This document shows positions 8,616 through 17,302 of a DNA stretch of 38,460 nt, in pieces. The notes under the pieces were generated by a model, which had not been told where the DNA came from, did not search any database, and was given only the letters and a program-made list of their open reading frames with translations. Each line of letters opens with the position of its first letter. Position 1 is the stretch's first letter. Source of the stretch: an uncultured Clostridia bacterium (lineage in GTDB: Bacteria > Bacillota > Clostridia > TANB77 > CAG-508); contig CALYAB010000009.1 of NCBI GenBank assembly GCA_944393395.1, positions 1-38,460 of the forward strand, in the 5' to 3' direction. The position numbers and the translations under genes were made by a program.

Positions 8616-8668
8616 GAAAGAAAGAACATTGTGAACTCTGAAAGAATTTACAATGTTTTTTCTTTTTC
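8616..8668. terminator. Bidirectional terminator between valS and the carboxypeptidase gene
   Basis: A GAAAGAAAGAACATTGT arm (8616-8632) pairs with 8650-8668. The 3' arm is T-rich on the plus strand and the 5' arm reads as T-rich on the minus strand, as expected for convergent genes. Confidence 0.7.
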
Positions 8669-8690
8669 AGCATAATAAATTTCATTAATA

Positions 8691-10121
8691 TCATCTTAAC
8701 AAGTTAAACCATGTAGAATATATTTTTCTACTCATAGATACAACATCTATCTTATCTACAGCAATTTTAGAGACCAGATTTACAGTTGACAATACCTCAC
8801 CATCCAAAGAAAATGTTACTTCGCCTACTTTTTGCCCAGAAGCAATAGGAGCAAAAATATTTTCATCAATTGTGATCGTTTGTGTTACATTTTTTTCACT
8901 ACCTTTTTCAAGCAAAATTCCGGCATCATTTTCTAATGCAACAGGAATAGAGGATTGAATTCCCTTATCTATATTAACAGTTTGAACCAGATCACCAGAT
9001 TTCCCAAAACTTTGATATGAAAAATTATTAAAACCATAATCTAAAAGTTTTTCAGCTTCAGAAAACCTAACTTTAGTAGTAGGTGCTCTCATAACAACTG
9101 CAATTAACGAAAGATTATCTCTAGTAGCACTTGCAGACAAATTGTATAAGGCAAGAGATGTAGAACCAGTTTTTAACCCTGTTGCTCCATTATAATTTTT
9201 AATTAACTTATTAGTATTAGAAAGTTGTGTTTCACCATCTCTTAAAGTATCCATCCAAATTGTAGTATATTGTGTTACATTTGGATATTTATTTAATAAT
9301 TCTCTAGACATAAGAGATATATCATAACTAGAAGATACATGGCCATCTTCATCTAAGCCATGGCAATTTTTAAAGCAAGTGTCACTCATTCCAAGTTCAT
9401 GAGCTTTGTCATTCATCATTTGAACAAAAGCCTCTTCTGAACCAGCAATATATTCTGCCATAGCGACTACACAATCATTTGCAGAATTAACACAAATAGC
9501 CTTTAACATTTCATCTACAGTTAAAGTTTCAGTAGTATCTAGCCATATTTGGGAACCACCCATAGAAGCAGCATTTTCACTACAGCTAACAGAATCAGAC
9601 AAAGAAATCTTGCCAGAGTCAATAGCCTCCATTATTAATAATATACTCATAATTTTAGTTACAGAAGCAGGTCTTAATTGTTCATGGATATTGTGAGCAT
9701 ATAAAATTTTTCCAGATGATTGTTCAATTAAAATGGCAGACTCAGATTCTAGATTTAAAGAATTGTCATCAGTAACATCTGTGCTAGCATTTGTCTCTAA
9801 AGAAGCATCATTGTTAGAAATATTAGTATTATTGTTAGTATCATTATTTGTGTTAGTAATATTGGAATTAGAGTTACTATTATTTGTATTTGAAGTATTA
9901 ATATTATTAGTGTTATTTATATTTGAATTATTGGTGTTCGTATTGGTATTTGTATTAGAAGTAGCTGTATTATTTTCTTCTGTAATATTCAAAGTATTAG
10001 CACTACTAGACCAAACATATAAAGAATCATCACTAGCAAAAGAAAGGGAAGAGTAAGAAACTATAATACATAGTATAGAAGTGATTGCAAAAAGTTTAAT
10101 TTTCATATTTTTAGTATTCAT
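8691..10121 (-). CDS. D-alanyl-D-alanine carboxypeptidase (penicillin-binding protein, DacA/DacF type)
   Basis: A secreted 476-residue serine peptidase of the S11 family that trims the terminal D-Ala of peptidoglycan stem peptides. A signal peptide covers residues 1-29. The catalytic SxxK is S153-V-T-K156, the SxN motif is S213-A-N215 and the KTG motif is K317-T-G319. The C-terminal beta-rich PBP5_C-like domain ends in a short amphipathic tail suited to membrane association. Odd is a linker of about 60 residues (roughly 45-105) made almost wholly of Asn, Thr and Ser between signal peptide and catalytic domain. ATG 10121 is preceded by TTGGAGG. A TGACAG/CTGTCA palindrome lies just upstream. 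Full length apart from the added linker; family call is firm, exact paralogue is not. Confidence 0.93.
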   Translation of the reverse strand: MNTKNMKIKLFAITSILCIIVSYSSLSFASDDSLYVWSSSANTLNITEENNTATSNTNTNTNTNNSNINNTNNINTSNTNNSNSNSNITNTNNDTNNNTNISNNDASLETNASTDVTDDNSLNLESESAILIEQSSGKILYAHNIHEQLRPASVTKIMSILLIMEAIDSGKISLSDSVSCSENAASMGGSQIWLDTTETLTVDEMLKAICVNSANDCVVAMAEYIAGSEEAFVQMMNDKAHELGMSDTCFKNCHGLDEDGHVSSSYDISLMSRELLNKYPNVTQYTTIWMDTLRDGETQLSNTNKLIKNYNGATGLKTGSTSLALYNLSASATRDNLSLIAVVMRAPTTKVRFSEAEKLLDYGFNNFSYQSFGKSGDLVQTVNIDKGIQSSIPVALENDAGILLEKGSEKNVTQTITIDENIFAPIASGQKVGEVTFSLDGEVLSTVNLVSKIAVDKIDVVSMSRKIYSTWFNLLR

Positions 10122-10135
10122 AAAAAACCTCCAAA

Positions 10136-10151
10136 TGACAGTTTACTGTCA
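10136..10151. promoter_or_regulatory. Palindrome upstream of the carboxypeptidase start
   Basis: TGACAG and CTGTCA flank a TTTA spacer, just upstream of the ribosome binding site of the minus-strand gene. It could be an operator or a leader hairpin affecting translation; no binding factor can be named. Confidence 0.35.
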
Positions 10152-10341
10152 GAAAATACACTAAATAATTTTATTAAAATATATGATGAAAAAAATAAAA
10201 AAGAACTCATCAAACTAAATTTGAAATTTTATTGAAAATATGAGATAATGAGATAGATGCAAGTAGATACAGTATACCGATTAACCAAATATAAAGATTT
10301 AATTGCCATAATAAATATAAAAAAGAATGGAGGAATAGAAA

Positions 10342-11061
10342 ATGCCAACATGGGCTATGCATTTAGCAACAGCAAAAAAATTAAGTGAAAAAATAAATAT
10401 TAATAATAATATATTTGCATTTGGAAATCTATTACCAGATATACCTAACAGATTTGTAATAAAAGATATAAAACATTATATACCTCATTCTAAAAGCCAT
10501 TTTGAAACAGAAGTTTTGGTATTAGAACATATAGAAAAAAGATATGACTTAAGAACATTTGCAGAAAAGAACAAAGAAAAATTTTCTAATCCATTAATGT
10601 TAGGATATTATATACATTTACTAACAGATTACTATTGGAACGCAAAAACATATGATGAACATGGTGTATATGATAAGGAGAAAAAGAGAATAGGATTAAT
10701 ATTAAATAATGGAAAAAAAATAATATGCAGTAAGGATAAAGCTCGTAAAATGAAAACAAACGATTTTGTAATATTTTCAGAATATATTTATGAAAATAAA
10801 TTAACAGATAAATTAAAATATGACTCCAAAATTATAGAAGATTTAAAAGAGCTAGAATGGATGAAACTAGAAGAGGATGAGATAAAGAAAACAATAGACT
10901 ATATAGTAAGCAGATACACAGGAGAAAACAAAATATTAGGAGATGAAGAAGAAAGAATATATAAAATATATAGTGAAAAAGAAATACTAGAATCGATAGA
11001 TGATTGTGTAATATTCCTTTTAAAGATGATAAGAAAACATGCTAAATATTTATTAAAGTGA
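10342..11061 (+). CDS. Zinc-dependent phospholipase C-like hydrolase
   Basis: A 239-residue soluble protein beginning MPTWAMHLATA. The early Trp-x-x-His, the FGNLLPDI motif with Asp, and later HYIPHSKSHF and GYYIHLLTDYYW carry His and Asp residues in the pattern of the bacterial zinc-dependent phospholipase C-like family (related to PF00882). Members have been linked to phospholipid or nucleotide hydrolysis but most are uncharacterised. There is no signal peptide, so it is probably intracellular, unlike clostridial alpha-toxin. AATGGAGGAA precedes ATG 10342. It stands alone between the divergent carboxypeptidase gene and the convergent DUF4130 gene. Family assignment is from recalled motifs, moderately sure. 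Confidence 0.6.
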   Translation: MPTWAMHLATAKKLSEKININNNIFAFGNLLPDIPNRFVIKDIKHYIPHSKSHFETEVLVLEHIEKRYDLRTFAEKNKEKFSNPLMLGYYIHLLTDYYWNAKTYDEHGVYDKEKKRIGLILNNGKKIICSKDKARKMKTNDFVIFSEYIYENKLTDKLKYDSKIIEDLKELEWMKLEEDEIKKTIDYIVSRYTGENKILGDEEERIYKIYSEKEILESIDDCVIFLLKMIRKHAKYLLK

Positions 11062-11065
11062 TAAG

Positions 11066-11105
11066 TTGGGAATGGGGAGAAAGATAATTTTTATCCATTC
11101 CCCAA
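11066..11105. terminator. Bidirectional terminator
   Basis: TTGGGAATGG (11066-11075) pairs with CCATTCCCCAA (11095-11105) with one bulged C. It lies between the ends of two convergent genes. Confidence 0.65.
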
Positions 11106-11124
11106 ATTAATTAACTTCTAAATT

Positions 11125-11883
11125 TTAAGGTTCTTCAATTAAGTCTTGCCAATATTTTTTAGGCATAAATTGCATTTGACATTTGGCATTTTTTCTTTCC
11201 TTAATTGAGATAGTTTGAAAAAATAGTTTCCAAAGCTCTTGATATTTTTCCTCTTCTTTAGTGATTTTTGGAATATTTAAATTTGCACTGTCAATAATTT
11301 TATATTCTTGGCAGTTGTACAAAAAGCATACATTTCTTACTTTATCATGTATAATAAAATTTTGAGTAGGGAGTCTTTTTATAAAATGATGCCCTAATGG
11401 TTCAATAATGTTATTGTCAGGATGAATTGAAGCATAATATATATTATTACCAACTTCCATAAACCTAAGCAAACCTTTTAATTTATGACATTCAGATAAA
11501 GCTCTTTTTCTCATATTGATAACAGAAAATACATAAGAAATTGTAAGCATAGTATTAATTTTAGGCCCTATATCAAAGCCATTACACAAATATTTTAAAA
11601 TATTGATTTCTTTATTTTTTCCATCTGACAAAAATGCATAAAAATTATTATATAATGTTTCATAGCCTATATTTTTATAAATGCCATCAAAAACTCTTCT
11701 AGATTTATTGTAGTCTGTATTAATATATTCTGTTTTATCCAAGAAATTTGGAGCATATTCCTCTTCTGAAACAATTTTTTGAGGTAATGTTTTATGAGAA
11801 TAGCTATCAAATACAATTGTTAAAAGACCATCAAAAGTACCATCATATAAATATGTTTTATTTACAAGCTTCCAGTTAGACAT
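11125..11883 (-). CDS. DUF4130 family DNA-metabolism protein (TIGR03915-like)
   Basis: A 252-residue protein of the DUF4130 type, known as the partner of a radical SAM protein and of a uracil-DNA-glycosylase-like protein; in some genomes DUF4130 is fused to that glycosylase. Recognisable parts are the N-terminal YLYDGTFDGLLTIVFDSY, the LRFMEVGNNIYYASIHPDNNIIEPLGHHF segment in the middle, and the C-terminal MPKKYWQDLIEEP. Function is predicted to be DNA repair or modification but is unproven. It overlaps the end of the radical SAM gene by 22 bases, so the two are translationally coupled. No glycosylase gene is in this window. Confidence 0.8.
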   Translation of the reverse strand: MSNWKLVNKTYLYDGTFDGLLTIVFDSYSHKTLPQKIVSEEEYAPNFLDKTEYINTDYNKSRRVFDGIYKNIGYETLYNNFYAFLSDGKNKEINILKYLCNGFDIGPKINTMLTISYVFSVINMRKRALSECHKLKGLLRFMEVGNNIYYASIHPDNNIIEPLGHHFIKRLPTQNFIIHDKVRNVCFLYNCQEYKIIDSANLNIPKITKEEEKYQELWKLFFQTISIKERKNAKCQMQFMPKKYWQDLIEEP

Positions 11884-13160
11884 TTTACTTTATCCTCCTT
11901 TGTAGGTAATAATTTATCAAAAATTGATAATTGTTCAAATTTTTTCTGTGGAATTGTGTTTCTTTCTTCATAAAGTAAATTTGTTTCGATAAAGCTCTTA
12001 TTAAATTTATATACTTCATTAAAATATTTTCCCTTACAAGTAATAAAATATTGAGCTCTTTTTAGTACAACACCTAATTTCTTTAAACTTTCAAAATCCA
12101 ATAAAAACTCTCTTCTAGCAGTTATGATTTTTTTAGCACTAATAACACCTATGCCAGGAATTCTAAGTAGAGTATAATAATCTGCTGTGTTGATTTCTAT
12201 TGGAAATTTATCTAAATTTCTTAAAGCCCAGTCACATTTTGGGTCTAGTAATGTATTAAAATTAGGGTTAGACTCGTTTAATAATTCATCAGCTTGGAAT
12301 CCATAAAAACGAAGTAGCCAATCTGCTTGATAAAGCCTATTTTCCCTTAATAATGGTGGTGTTTCTAAAGTTGGCAAGTTTTTATCATTATTAATTGAAA
12401 TATAAGCAGAATAATAGACTCGTTTTAATTTTAAATTTTTATACATTCCTTCAGAAAGTTTTAAGATTTTTAAATCTGTTTCAGGGGTAGCACCAACAAT
12501 TAATTGTGTAGTTTGACCTGCTGGAACAAATTTCTTTTTGTATTTTGATTTATCAATTTTATTTATTTTGATATTATTTGATATATATGTCATAGGCTTT
12601 AGAATACCATCTTTTTCTTTTTGAGGAGCTAATAATTTTAAACTAGTATTTGAAGGGAGTTCAATATTGACACTTAATCTGTCAACTAAAACTCCCAATT
12701 TATCTATTAATTCTTGACTACATCCAGGTATGGTCTTACAGTGAATATATCCATTAAAATTATATTCATTTCTTAAAATAGATGCTGTTTCAATAAGTCT
12801 TTCCATTGTATAATCTGGCGACTTGATGACAGCTGAGCTCAAAAAGAGACCTTCTATATAATTTCTTTTATAAAAATTAATTGTTAAATCTGCTACTTCA
12901 CGAGGTGTAAAAGTAGCTCTTTTTACAGAGTTTGAAGCACGATTAATACAATATTTACAATCATACATACAGGCATTTGTAAATAAAATTTTTAAAAGAG
13001 AAATACATCTACCGTCTGCGCCCCAACTATGACAAATACCAGAAATATGGCCATTTCCAATCCCTTTGTTTAAATTTTTTCTATTACTACCGCTAGAACT
13101 GCAAGATGCATCATATTTTGCAGAATCAGCAAGGATTTTTAATTTATCAAAGATTTCCAT
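11862..13160 (-). CDS. Radical SAM protein linked to DNA repair (TIGR03916-like)
   Basis: A 432-residue radical SAM enzyme. The iron-sulfur CX3CX2C motif is C64, C68 and C71 (CMYDCKYC). A helix-hairpin-helix DNA-binding motif (LLRIPGIGVISAKKI) lies near residue 350, so the substrate is probably DNA. An N-terminal Cys/Ser-rich stretch (DASCSSSGSNRKN) and WGADGRCISLLK are typical of the family. An upstream in-frame ATG at 13265 is possible, but GGAGGTGCGCT directly before ATG 13160 makes the shorter form right. The neighbour DUF4130 gene is its usual partner. The reaction is not known; a role in repair or modification of damaged bases is inferred from family context. Confidence 0.85.
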   Translation of the reverse strand: MEIFDKLKILADSAKYDASCSSSGSNRKNLNKGIGNGHISGICHSWGADGRCISLLKILFTNACMYDCKYCINRASNSVKRATFTPREVADLTINFYKRNYIEGLFLSSAVIKSPDYTMERLIETASILRNEYNFNGYIHCKTIPGCSQELIDKLGVLVDRLSVNIELPSNTSLKLLAPQKEKDGILKPMTYISNNIKINKIDKSKYKKKFVPAGQTTQLIVGATPETDLKILKLSEGMYKNLKLKRVYYSAYISINNDKNLPTLETPPLLRENRLYQADWLLRFYGFQADELLNESNPNFNTLLDPKCDWALRNLDKFPIEINTADYYTLLRIPGIGVISAKKIITARREFLLDFESLKKLGVVLKRAQYFITCKGKYFNEVYKFNKSFIETNLLYEERNTIPQKKFEQLSIFDKLLPTKEDKVKCLTGSL

Positions 13161-13185
13161 AGCGCACCTCCAAACACTTGTATGT

Positions 13186-13214
13186 ATTATATCATGATGA
13201 TTTTTTAAAATCAA
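13186..13214 (-). promoter_or_regulatory. Promoter of the radical SAM-DUF4130 operon
   Basis: Read on the minus strand, TTGATT (13214-13209) and TATAAT (13191-13186) are 17 bases apart, 26 bases before the start codon. Confidence 0.6.
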
Positions 13215-13262
13215 TAGATTTTGAAACAAATTTTCGTATTTTTTGTAGAGATGGTTAATATG

Positions 13263-13506
13263 CACAGCTTATAACGCAATATAAAATATGTTGATATATT
13301 AATATTGATTAAATTTTGAATGTGATTGGAGGAAATTTAGAATTTCTTAAGTGATTTTATGGAAAATGTTCGCGTCGAGCGTAGCGAGGACTAAGTGAAA
13401 GGGTGCCATAAAATCTCTTTAGAAATTCTTAACTTTCCGTATTGAGCCGAAAAATTTATGAAATATTAATATATCAACATACTTCTAAAATAATTTTAGG
13501 CTGTGA
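13263..13506. mobile_element. Large imperfect hairpin element, probably a MITE
   Basis: The outer CACAGC (13263-13268) pairs with GCTGTG (13501-13506). A perfect 20-bp inverted repeat follows (13287-13306 with 13462-13481). Inside, a further 24-bp imperfect pair starts AGAATTTCTT and ends GATTTTATGG, with the reverse complement before 13440. The tip (about 13370-13405) carries GC-rich sequence with GTCGAGCGTAGCGAGG, unlike the AT-rich surroundings. Almost the whole 244 bases could fold into one rod. There is no ORF. Small non-coding elements with long inverted ends are typical MITEs; a structured RNA is the alternative. I could not define a clear target-site duplication. Confidence 0.6.
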
Positions 13507-13551
13507 ACGGCAAAATGAGCTATCAATTCTTAAAAAAATTCCTTATAAATA

Positions 13552-13580
13552 TTGAAAAAAAGAAAATGAAATTGTATAAT
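13552..13580 (+). promoter_or_regulatory. Promoter of the ftsZ-like gene
   Basis: TTGAAA (13552-13557) and TATAAT (13575-13580) are 17 bases apart. Confidence 0.65.
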
Positions 13581-13625
13581 ACTAAACGACATACAAAAGT
13601 AAATTAGAAAAGGAAGGATACAAAA

Positions 13626-14615
13626 ATGATACAAATAGAAAATAAAAACGGAAAAAACTATGGAAATATATATGGAGAAATAAAAACGTCAATTCCTAAA
13701 ATAAAAGTTATTGGAATAGGTGGAGGAGGTAACAATGCTGTTAGACAGATGGTAGAGGACAATATAAAAAATGTAGAATTTTGTTTCTTAAATACTGAAT
13801 TAGCAATGTTAAACAAAACAAAAATGGATAATGTATTACAAATTGGAAAAGAAACCACAAAAGGTTTAGGTGCAGGTGCTAATCCAGAAGTAGGAGAAAA
13901 AGCAGCAATTGAAAGTAAAGAAGATATAAAAAATATGTTAGAAGGAACAAGTTTGCTATTTTTGACAGCTGGAATGGGTGGTGGAACTGGAACAGGAGCA
14001 ATACCAGTTGTTGCAGAGATTGCAGAAGAAATGGAAATACAAACAATTGCAATTGTAACAAAACCTTTTATTTTTGAAGGGCGACTAAGAGCAAGTAGAG
14101 CAGAGAATGGAATAGAAAAATTAAAACAGCATGTAAATAGTTTAATTTTAATTTCTAATGATAAATTATTAAAAATAGCAGGAAATCAAAAAATGAGTGT
14201 GATTAATGCTTTTAAAATGGCAGATGATGTATTAGAACAAGGAATAAAAAGCATTACAGACTTAATTACTTCAGTAGGAGATATTAATGTTGATTTTGCA
14301 GATATTACAACAATGTTAACATACAAGGGAATGGCATATATGGGAATAGGAGAGGCATCAGGAGAAGGTAGAATGATAGATGCAGTTAATCAAGCAATTG
14401 ATAATGCTCTTACAGAAAATAAAATAAATAATGCTAAAGGAGTTATATTTAATGTTAGAGGAAACTCAGAATTAGCATTAAGTGAAATAAATGATGGTAT
14501 TGGAAAAATTAATGATTTAATAAATGAAGATGCCAATGTTGTGTTTGGAACAATTACAGATGAGTCATTGAAAGATGAAATTGTAGTTACAGTTATTGCA
14601 ACAGGGGTGGAATAA
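13626..14615 (+). CDS. ftsZ: FtsZ-family GTPase lacking the C-terminal linker and tail
   Basis: A tubulin-like GTPase of 329 residues. The nucleotide loop GGGGNNAV (about 34-41), the tubulin signature GMGGGTGTG (about 118-126), TKPFIFEGRLR, NDKLL and the T7 catalytic loop GDINVDFAD (about 219-227) are all present, so GTP binding, polymerisation and hydrolysis look possible. The protein stops at VTVIATGVE, just where canonical FtsZ continues into a long linker and the conserved tail that binds FtsA, SepF, ZapA and EzrA. There is no dcw-type neighbour such as ftsA. It is therefore more likely a paralogue, perhaps working with the main FtsZ or in another process, than the only division FtsZ. AAGGAAGGA precedes ATG 13626. 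Confidence 0.88.
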   Translation: MIQIENKNGKNYGNIYGEIKTSIPKIKVIGIGGGGNNAVRQMVEDNIKNVEFCFLNTELAMLNKTKMDNVLQIGKETTKGLGAGANPEVGEKAAIESKEDIKNMLEGTSLLFLTAGMGGGTGTGAIPVVAEIAEEMEIQTIAIVTKPFIFEGRLRASRAENGIEKLKQHVNSLILISNDKLLKIAGNQKMSVINAFKMADDVLEQGIKSITDLITSVGDINVDFADITTMLTYKGMAYMGIGEASGEGRMIDAVNQAIDNALTENKINNAKGVIFNVRGNSELALSEINDGIGKINDLINEDANVVFGTITDESLKDEIVVTVIATGVE

Positions 14616-14654
14616 GTTTGCAAAATTATGATGATAGGTTATTAATTGCCACCA

Positions 14655-14689
14655 AGTCAGGCAGAGATTCTTATAGTCTCTACCTGACT
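14655..14689 (+). terminator. Terminator after the ftsZ-like gene
   Basis: Arms 14655-14669 and 14675-14689 pair at 14 of 15 positions around a CTTAT loop and are followed by ACATTTTATTC. It lies 40 bases after the ftsZ-like stop and faces the end of the convergent flippase gene. Confidence 0.6.
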
Positions 14690-14715
14690 ACATTTTATTC
14701 AAAAATTTTTTAGCC

Positions 14716-16228
14716 CTAATAAAATTCTTTCAATTTCCTGTAAACACGTTTTCTATCAGATATGAACATAAAACACAAATATAATAGAACAAATAAAGCG
14801 ATTTGAATAATCGTACTTAATGAAAAAGAAGAAAATTGTATATTTAATATTTTTATAAATAAGTAAGAAATTAAGCAAGCAAGAACAGGTCTTAAAATAA
14901 ATTTTCTCCAATTTATTGAATAATTAATTTTTTTCTTCAGCTGAATACTGCTAATTGTAAAGTTTAAGAGTTCACTAACAAAAATACTCAAAATATATCC
15001 ATACATACTCAAAATAGGCACAATAAAAAATATAATTGAAATTGTAACTAATAAATCAATAATATTGCAAACCATAACACTTACTTGTTCATTAATACCT
15101 TTTAACATATTATCTATTATATTATCAATATAAATAAAAAATATAAGAGGAGATAATATTCTAATCCATTTTCCAGCTTCTATAGATTGATATATCATTA
15201 GGCTAAGTTCATTTGCAAAAATGATAAATATAGCTGTAACACAAATAGAAAAAATAAAAGTAATTTTAAAAATAGTATCACAGACAGTTTTTAATCTATT
15301 ATAATTTTTCCCTGCGAGTAATCTTGAAAATTCAGGCACTAATAACCCACTAAAGGAGCCAATAAGTACATTTGCAAACATAATTACAGGCATAACCATT
15401 CCGACTGATTAAACCATAGTTAGAAACTGCTAAGGAATAAGATACTCCAGATAATTCTAATCTAATAGGAATTAGAAATTGTTTCAAAGAAGAAAGCCCA
15501 GAACGTATACAAGAAGTGATACTAATTGGAAAGGCAATTTTAAAAATTTTTCTTTTCATTTGCATTGGTAAACTTCTTTTTGATATGTATTTTCTTCTAT
15601 CAATGAGATAGAAAATAATGTTTAAACTAAAAGAAAAGATTTCTGATATTACATCAGCTAAAATAAGAGATATGCAGATTGATTCAACATCTTTATTGTT
15701 ATTTATATAAAGTAAAAATATGCTTACAATAATTTTAACACTTGTTTCTAAAATTTGCGAAATAGCACTGTTATAAGGCTTTTCCACAGATGAGAAATAT
15801 CCTCCTATAACAGAAGAAACAGAAATAAGTGGTAAACCAAGAGAGATTAAATAAATAGGCATTTCAGAAACAGAGCTTTTTAACCATGTAGATGAAATTA
15901 TAGGAGCAAATATAATTACTAAAAAAGAAGAGGCAAGGCCCAAAAATATTGCAAATAAAATACAAGTTTTTACGGCCTTTAAACCATTTATATAGTTCTT
16001 TTTTGCAAATTCTTCAGACACAATACATGTACAAGCTATACCTAAACCAGAAGTTGCAACTGTTATTGCAAAACTGTATACAGACATAATTAAGCTAAAT
16101 ATACCAATTGCTTCAGAACCAACTTTATTGGCAACATATATGTTAAAAACTAAACCAATTCCACGCATAGCTAAAGCTGTAATAGTTAAAATAATGCCAT
16201 TAATAAAAAATAATTTTGTTTTTTTCAA
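14716..16228 (-). CDS. SpoVB/MurJ-type polysaccharide flippase, reading frame needs a +1 shift
   Basis: A multi-spanning membrane protein of the MATE-like exporter superfamily (SpoVB/MurJ/Wzx), which flips lipid-linked wall or polysaccharide precursors. The N-terminal frame (16228 to 15404) gives 275 residues ending SNYGLIS. The C-terminal frame (15402 to 14716) gives 228 residues starting GMVMPVIMFANVLIG. Dropping the single base at 15403 joins them into about 503 residues, normal for the family, and produces the expected YG-x-x-x-GM-x-x-P junction. Read without a shift, the codon there is CGG and the protein ends after 292 residues at TAG. The same CGG-A break recurs in two other genes here. 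It may be a pseudogene, a sequence error or a true frameshift site. Separate ORF calls would be 15350-16228 and 14716-15399. Confidence 0.8.
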
Positions 16229-16304
16229 AATATCACCTTTTTAAATGATATTAATAAAAAACAAAATTTATGTCCTTGTATACGAAGAATCAAGCGTAAA
16301 ATTA

Positions 16305-17021
16305 TTATTGGGTTTTTAAAGTCATTAAAGTAATATTTACTGAACCATTTGCTACTGAAGATAAAATTTTGATATCATTTCCTGTATCATTTCTAAATTT
16401 GAAATCATAGCTACCATATGCAACAGCTGCATCTTTTCCATCTGGTACATAAGGTACATGATTACTATGAGGATGTCTTTCAACTACTGTTAAAGTAGGT
16501 ACTGCCAATACTGCATTATATAAGGTACTACTTACTTGACAATTTCCTCCGCCATAACCTTTTTTCTTATTCCCATTATTATCATATATATCAGCCTTTG
16601 AGTATCCTTTACTACTTGTAGAAGGACCAATGGTATTACAAAAAGAAAAAGTAGCACCATTTTTTACAATATATCCATTTAATGTTGTGGTAGTTATTTG
16701 CATATTTGTAGTTCTATTAGTGTCATTAGAGTAAATTTTTGTTGAAAAGGTAGCTAATTGTTCTTCCACTACTTGTGGTGTAGGAGTGGGAGTAGCTGGT
16801 GGAGTGGCTTCTGCTTCATTAGTTGTTGCGTTTTCTGTAGGGGGTACATTATTAGTTGTTTCGTTATTTGTTACATTTTCCTCAGCAGATGTTTTATTTG
16901 CTTCATAATTATTATTTTCTTCGTCATTATTAGAAGTAGAATTTCTTACATAAAAATATATACCAATTCCAATTAATATAATTAAACCTATTATAATTGG
17001 TATTCCGATTTTTTTATTCAT
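16305..17021 (-). CDS. VanW family membrane-anchored wall protein
   Basis: A 238-residue protein with a short cytoplasmic tip, a transmembrane segment (about residues 5-25), a low-complexity linker rich in Asn, Glu, Thr and Pro (about 26-85), and a VanW domain. The VanW domain shows FSTKIY near its start, NGATFSFCNTIGP, the Gly-rich KGYGGGNCQVSSTLYNAVL, ERHPHSNHVPYVP and AVAYGSYDFKFRND. VanW occurs in vancomycin-resistance clusters and in many wall-associated clostridial proteins, but its biochemical role is not established. ATG 17021 is chosen because GGTGA precedes it; an upstream in-frame start at 17069 lacks this. No van genes are nearby, so resistance should not be assumed. Confidence 0.85.
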   Translation of the reverse strand: MNKKIGIPIIIGLIILIGIGIYFYVRNSTSNNDEENNNYEANKTSAEENVTNNETTNNVPPTENATTNEAEATPPATPTPTPQVVEEQLATFSTKIYSNDTNRTTNMQITTTTLNGYIVKNGATFSFCNTIGPSTSSKGYSKADIYDNNGNKKKGYGGGNCQVSSTLYNAVLAVPTLTVVERHPHSNHVPYVPDGKDAAVAYGSYDFKFRNDTGNDIKILSSVANGSVNITLMTLKTQ

Positions 17022-17124
17022 TTTAATCACCAAATTTATTGTATCCAAAAGTTTAAAAATTATTGACAATTAGCAAAAAAATATATATAATTATATATGT
17101 AGATAAAAGAAAAGAGGAGAAAAT

Positions 17125-17289
17125 ATGATTGCTAAATATTGGAGAAAAATAGGTATGCTGATTTTAATCATAGCATGTGTGTTTAATGTAATGAGCAAAT
17201 TAGTAAATAAGCTTTCACTAAACAGTGAAATGTTATCTTCAGCCCAATATGTTTATGATCAGCAACAAAATGAAGAAAATAATAAATAA
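17125..17289 (+). CDS. Small single-pass membrane protein (54 aa)
   Basis: A short gene with AAAGAGGAGAAA directly before ATG 17125. The product begins MIAKYWRKIG, continues with a hydrophobic helix (about residues 10-29) and ends in a polar tail rich in Gln, Asn and Glu. The positively charged start suggests an N-in, C-out topology. It is divergent from the VanW gene and upstream of rpmE. No family is recognised; the ribosome binding site and membrane helix support it as real. Confidence 0.6.
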   Translation: MIAKYWRKIGMLILIIACVFNVMSKLVNKLSLNSEMLSSAQYVYDQQQNEENNK

Positions 17290-17302
17290 AATAAATTAAT
17301 AC

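Noticed and set aside
9733..10056. 107-residue Leu/Val-rich plus-strand ORF
   Set aside because: It is the antisense shadow of the Asn/Thr-rich linker of the carboxypeptidase gene.
13879..14061. Leu-rich minus-strand ORF opposite ftsZ
   Set aside because: Shadow of the ftsZ coding strand without a ribosome binding site.
16305..17021. Vancomycin resistance gene
   Set aside because: VanW domains are common wall proteins; no ligase, dehydrogenase or dipeptidase van genes are present.
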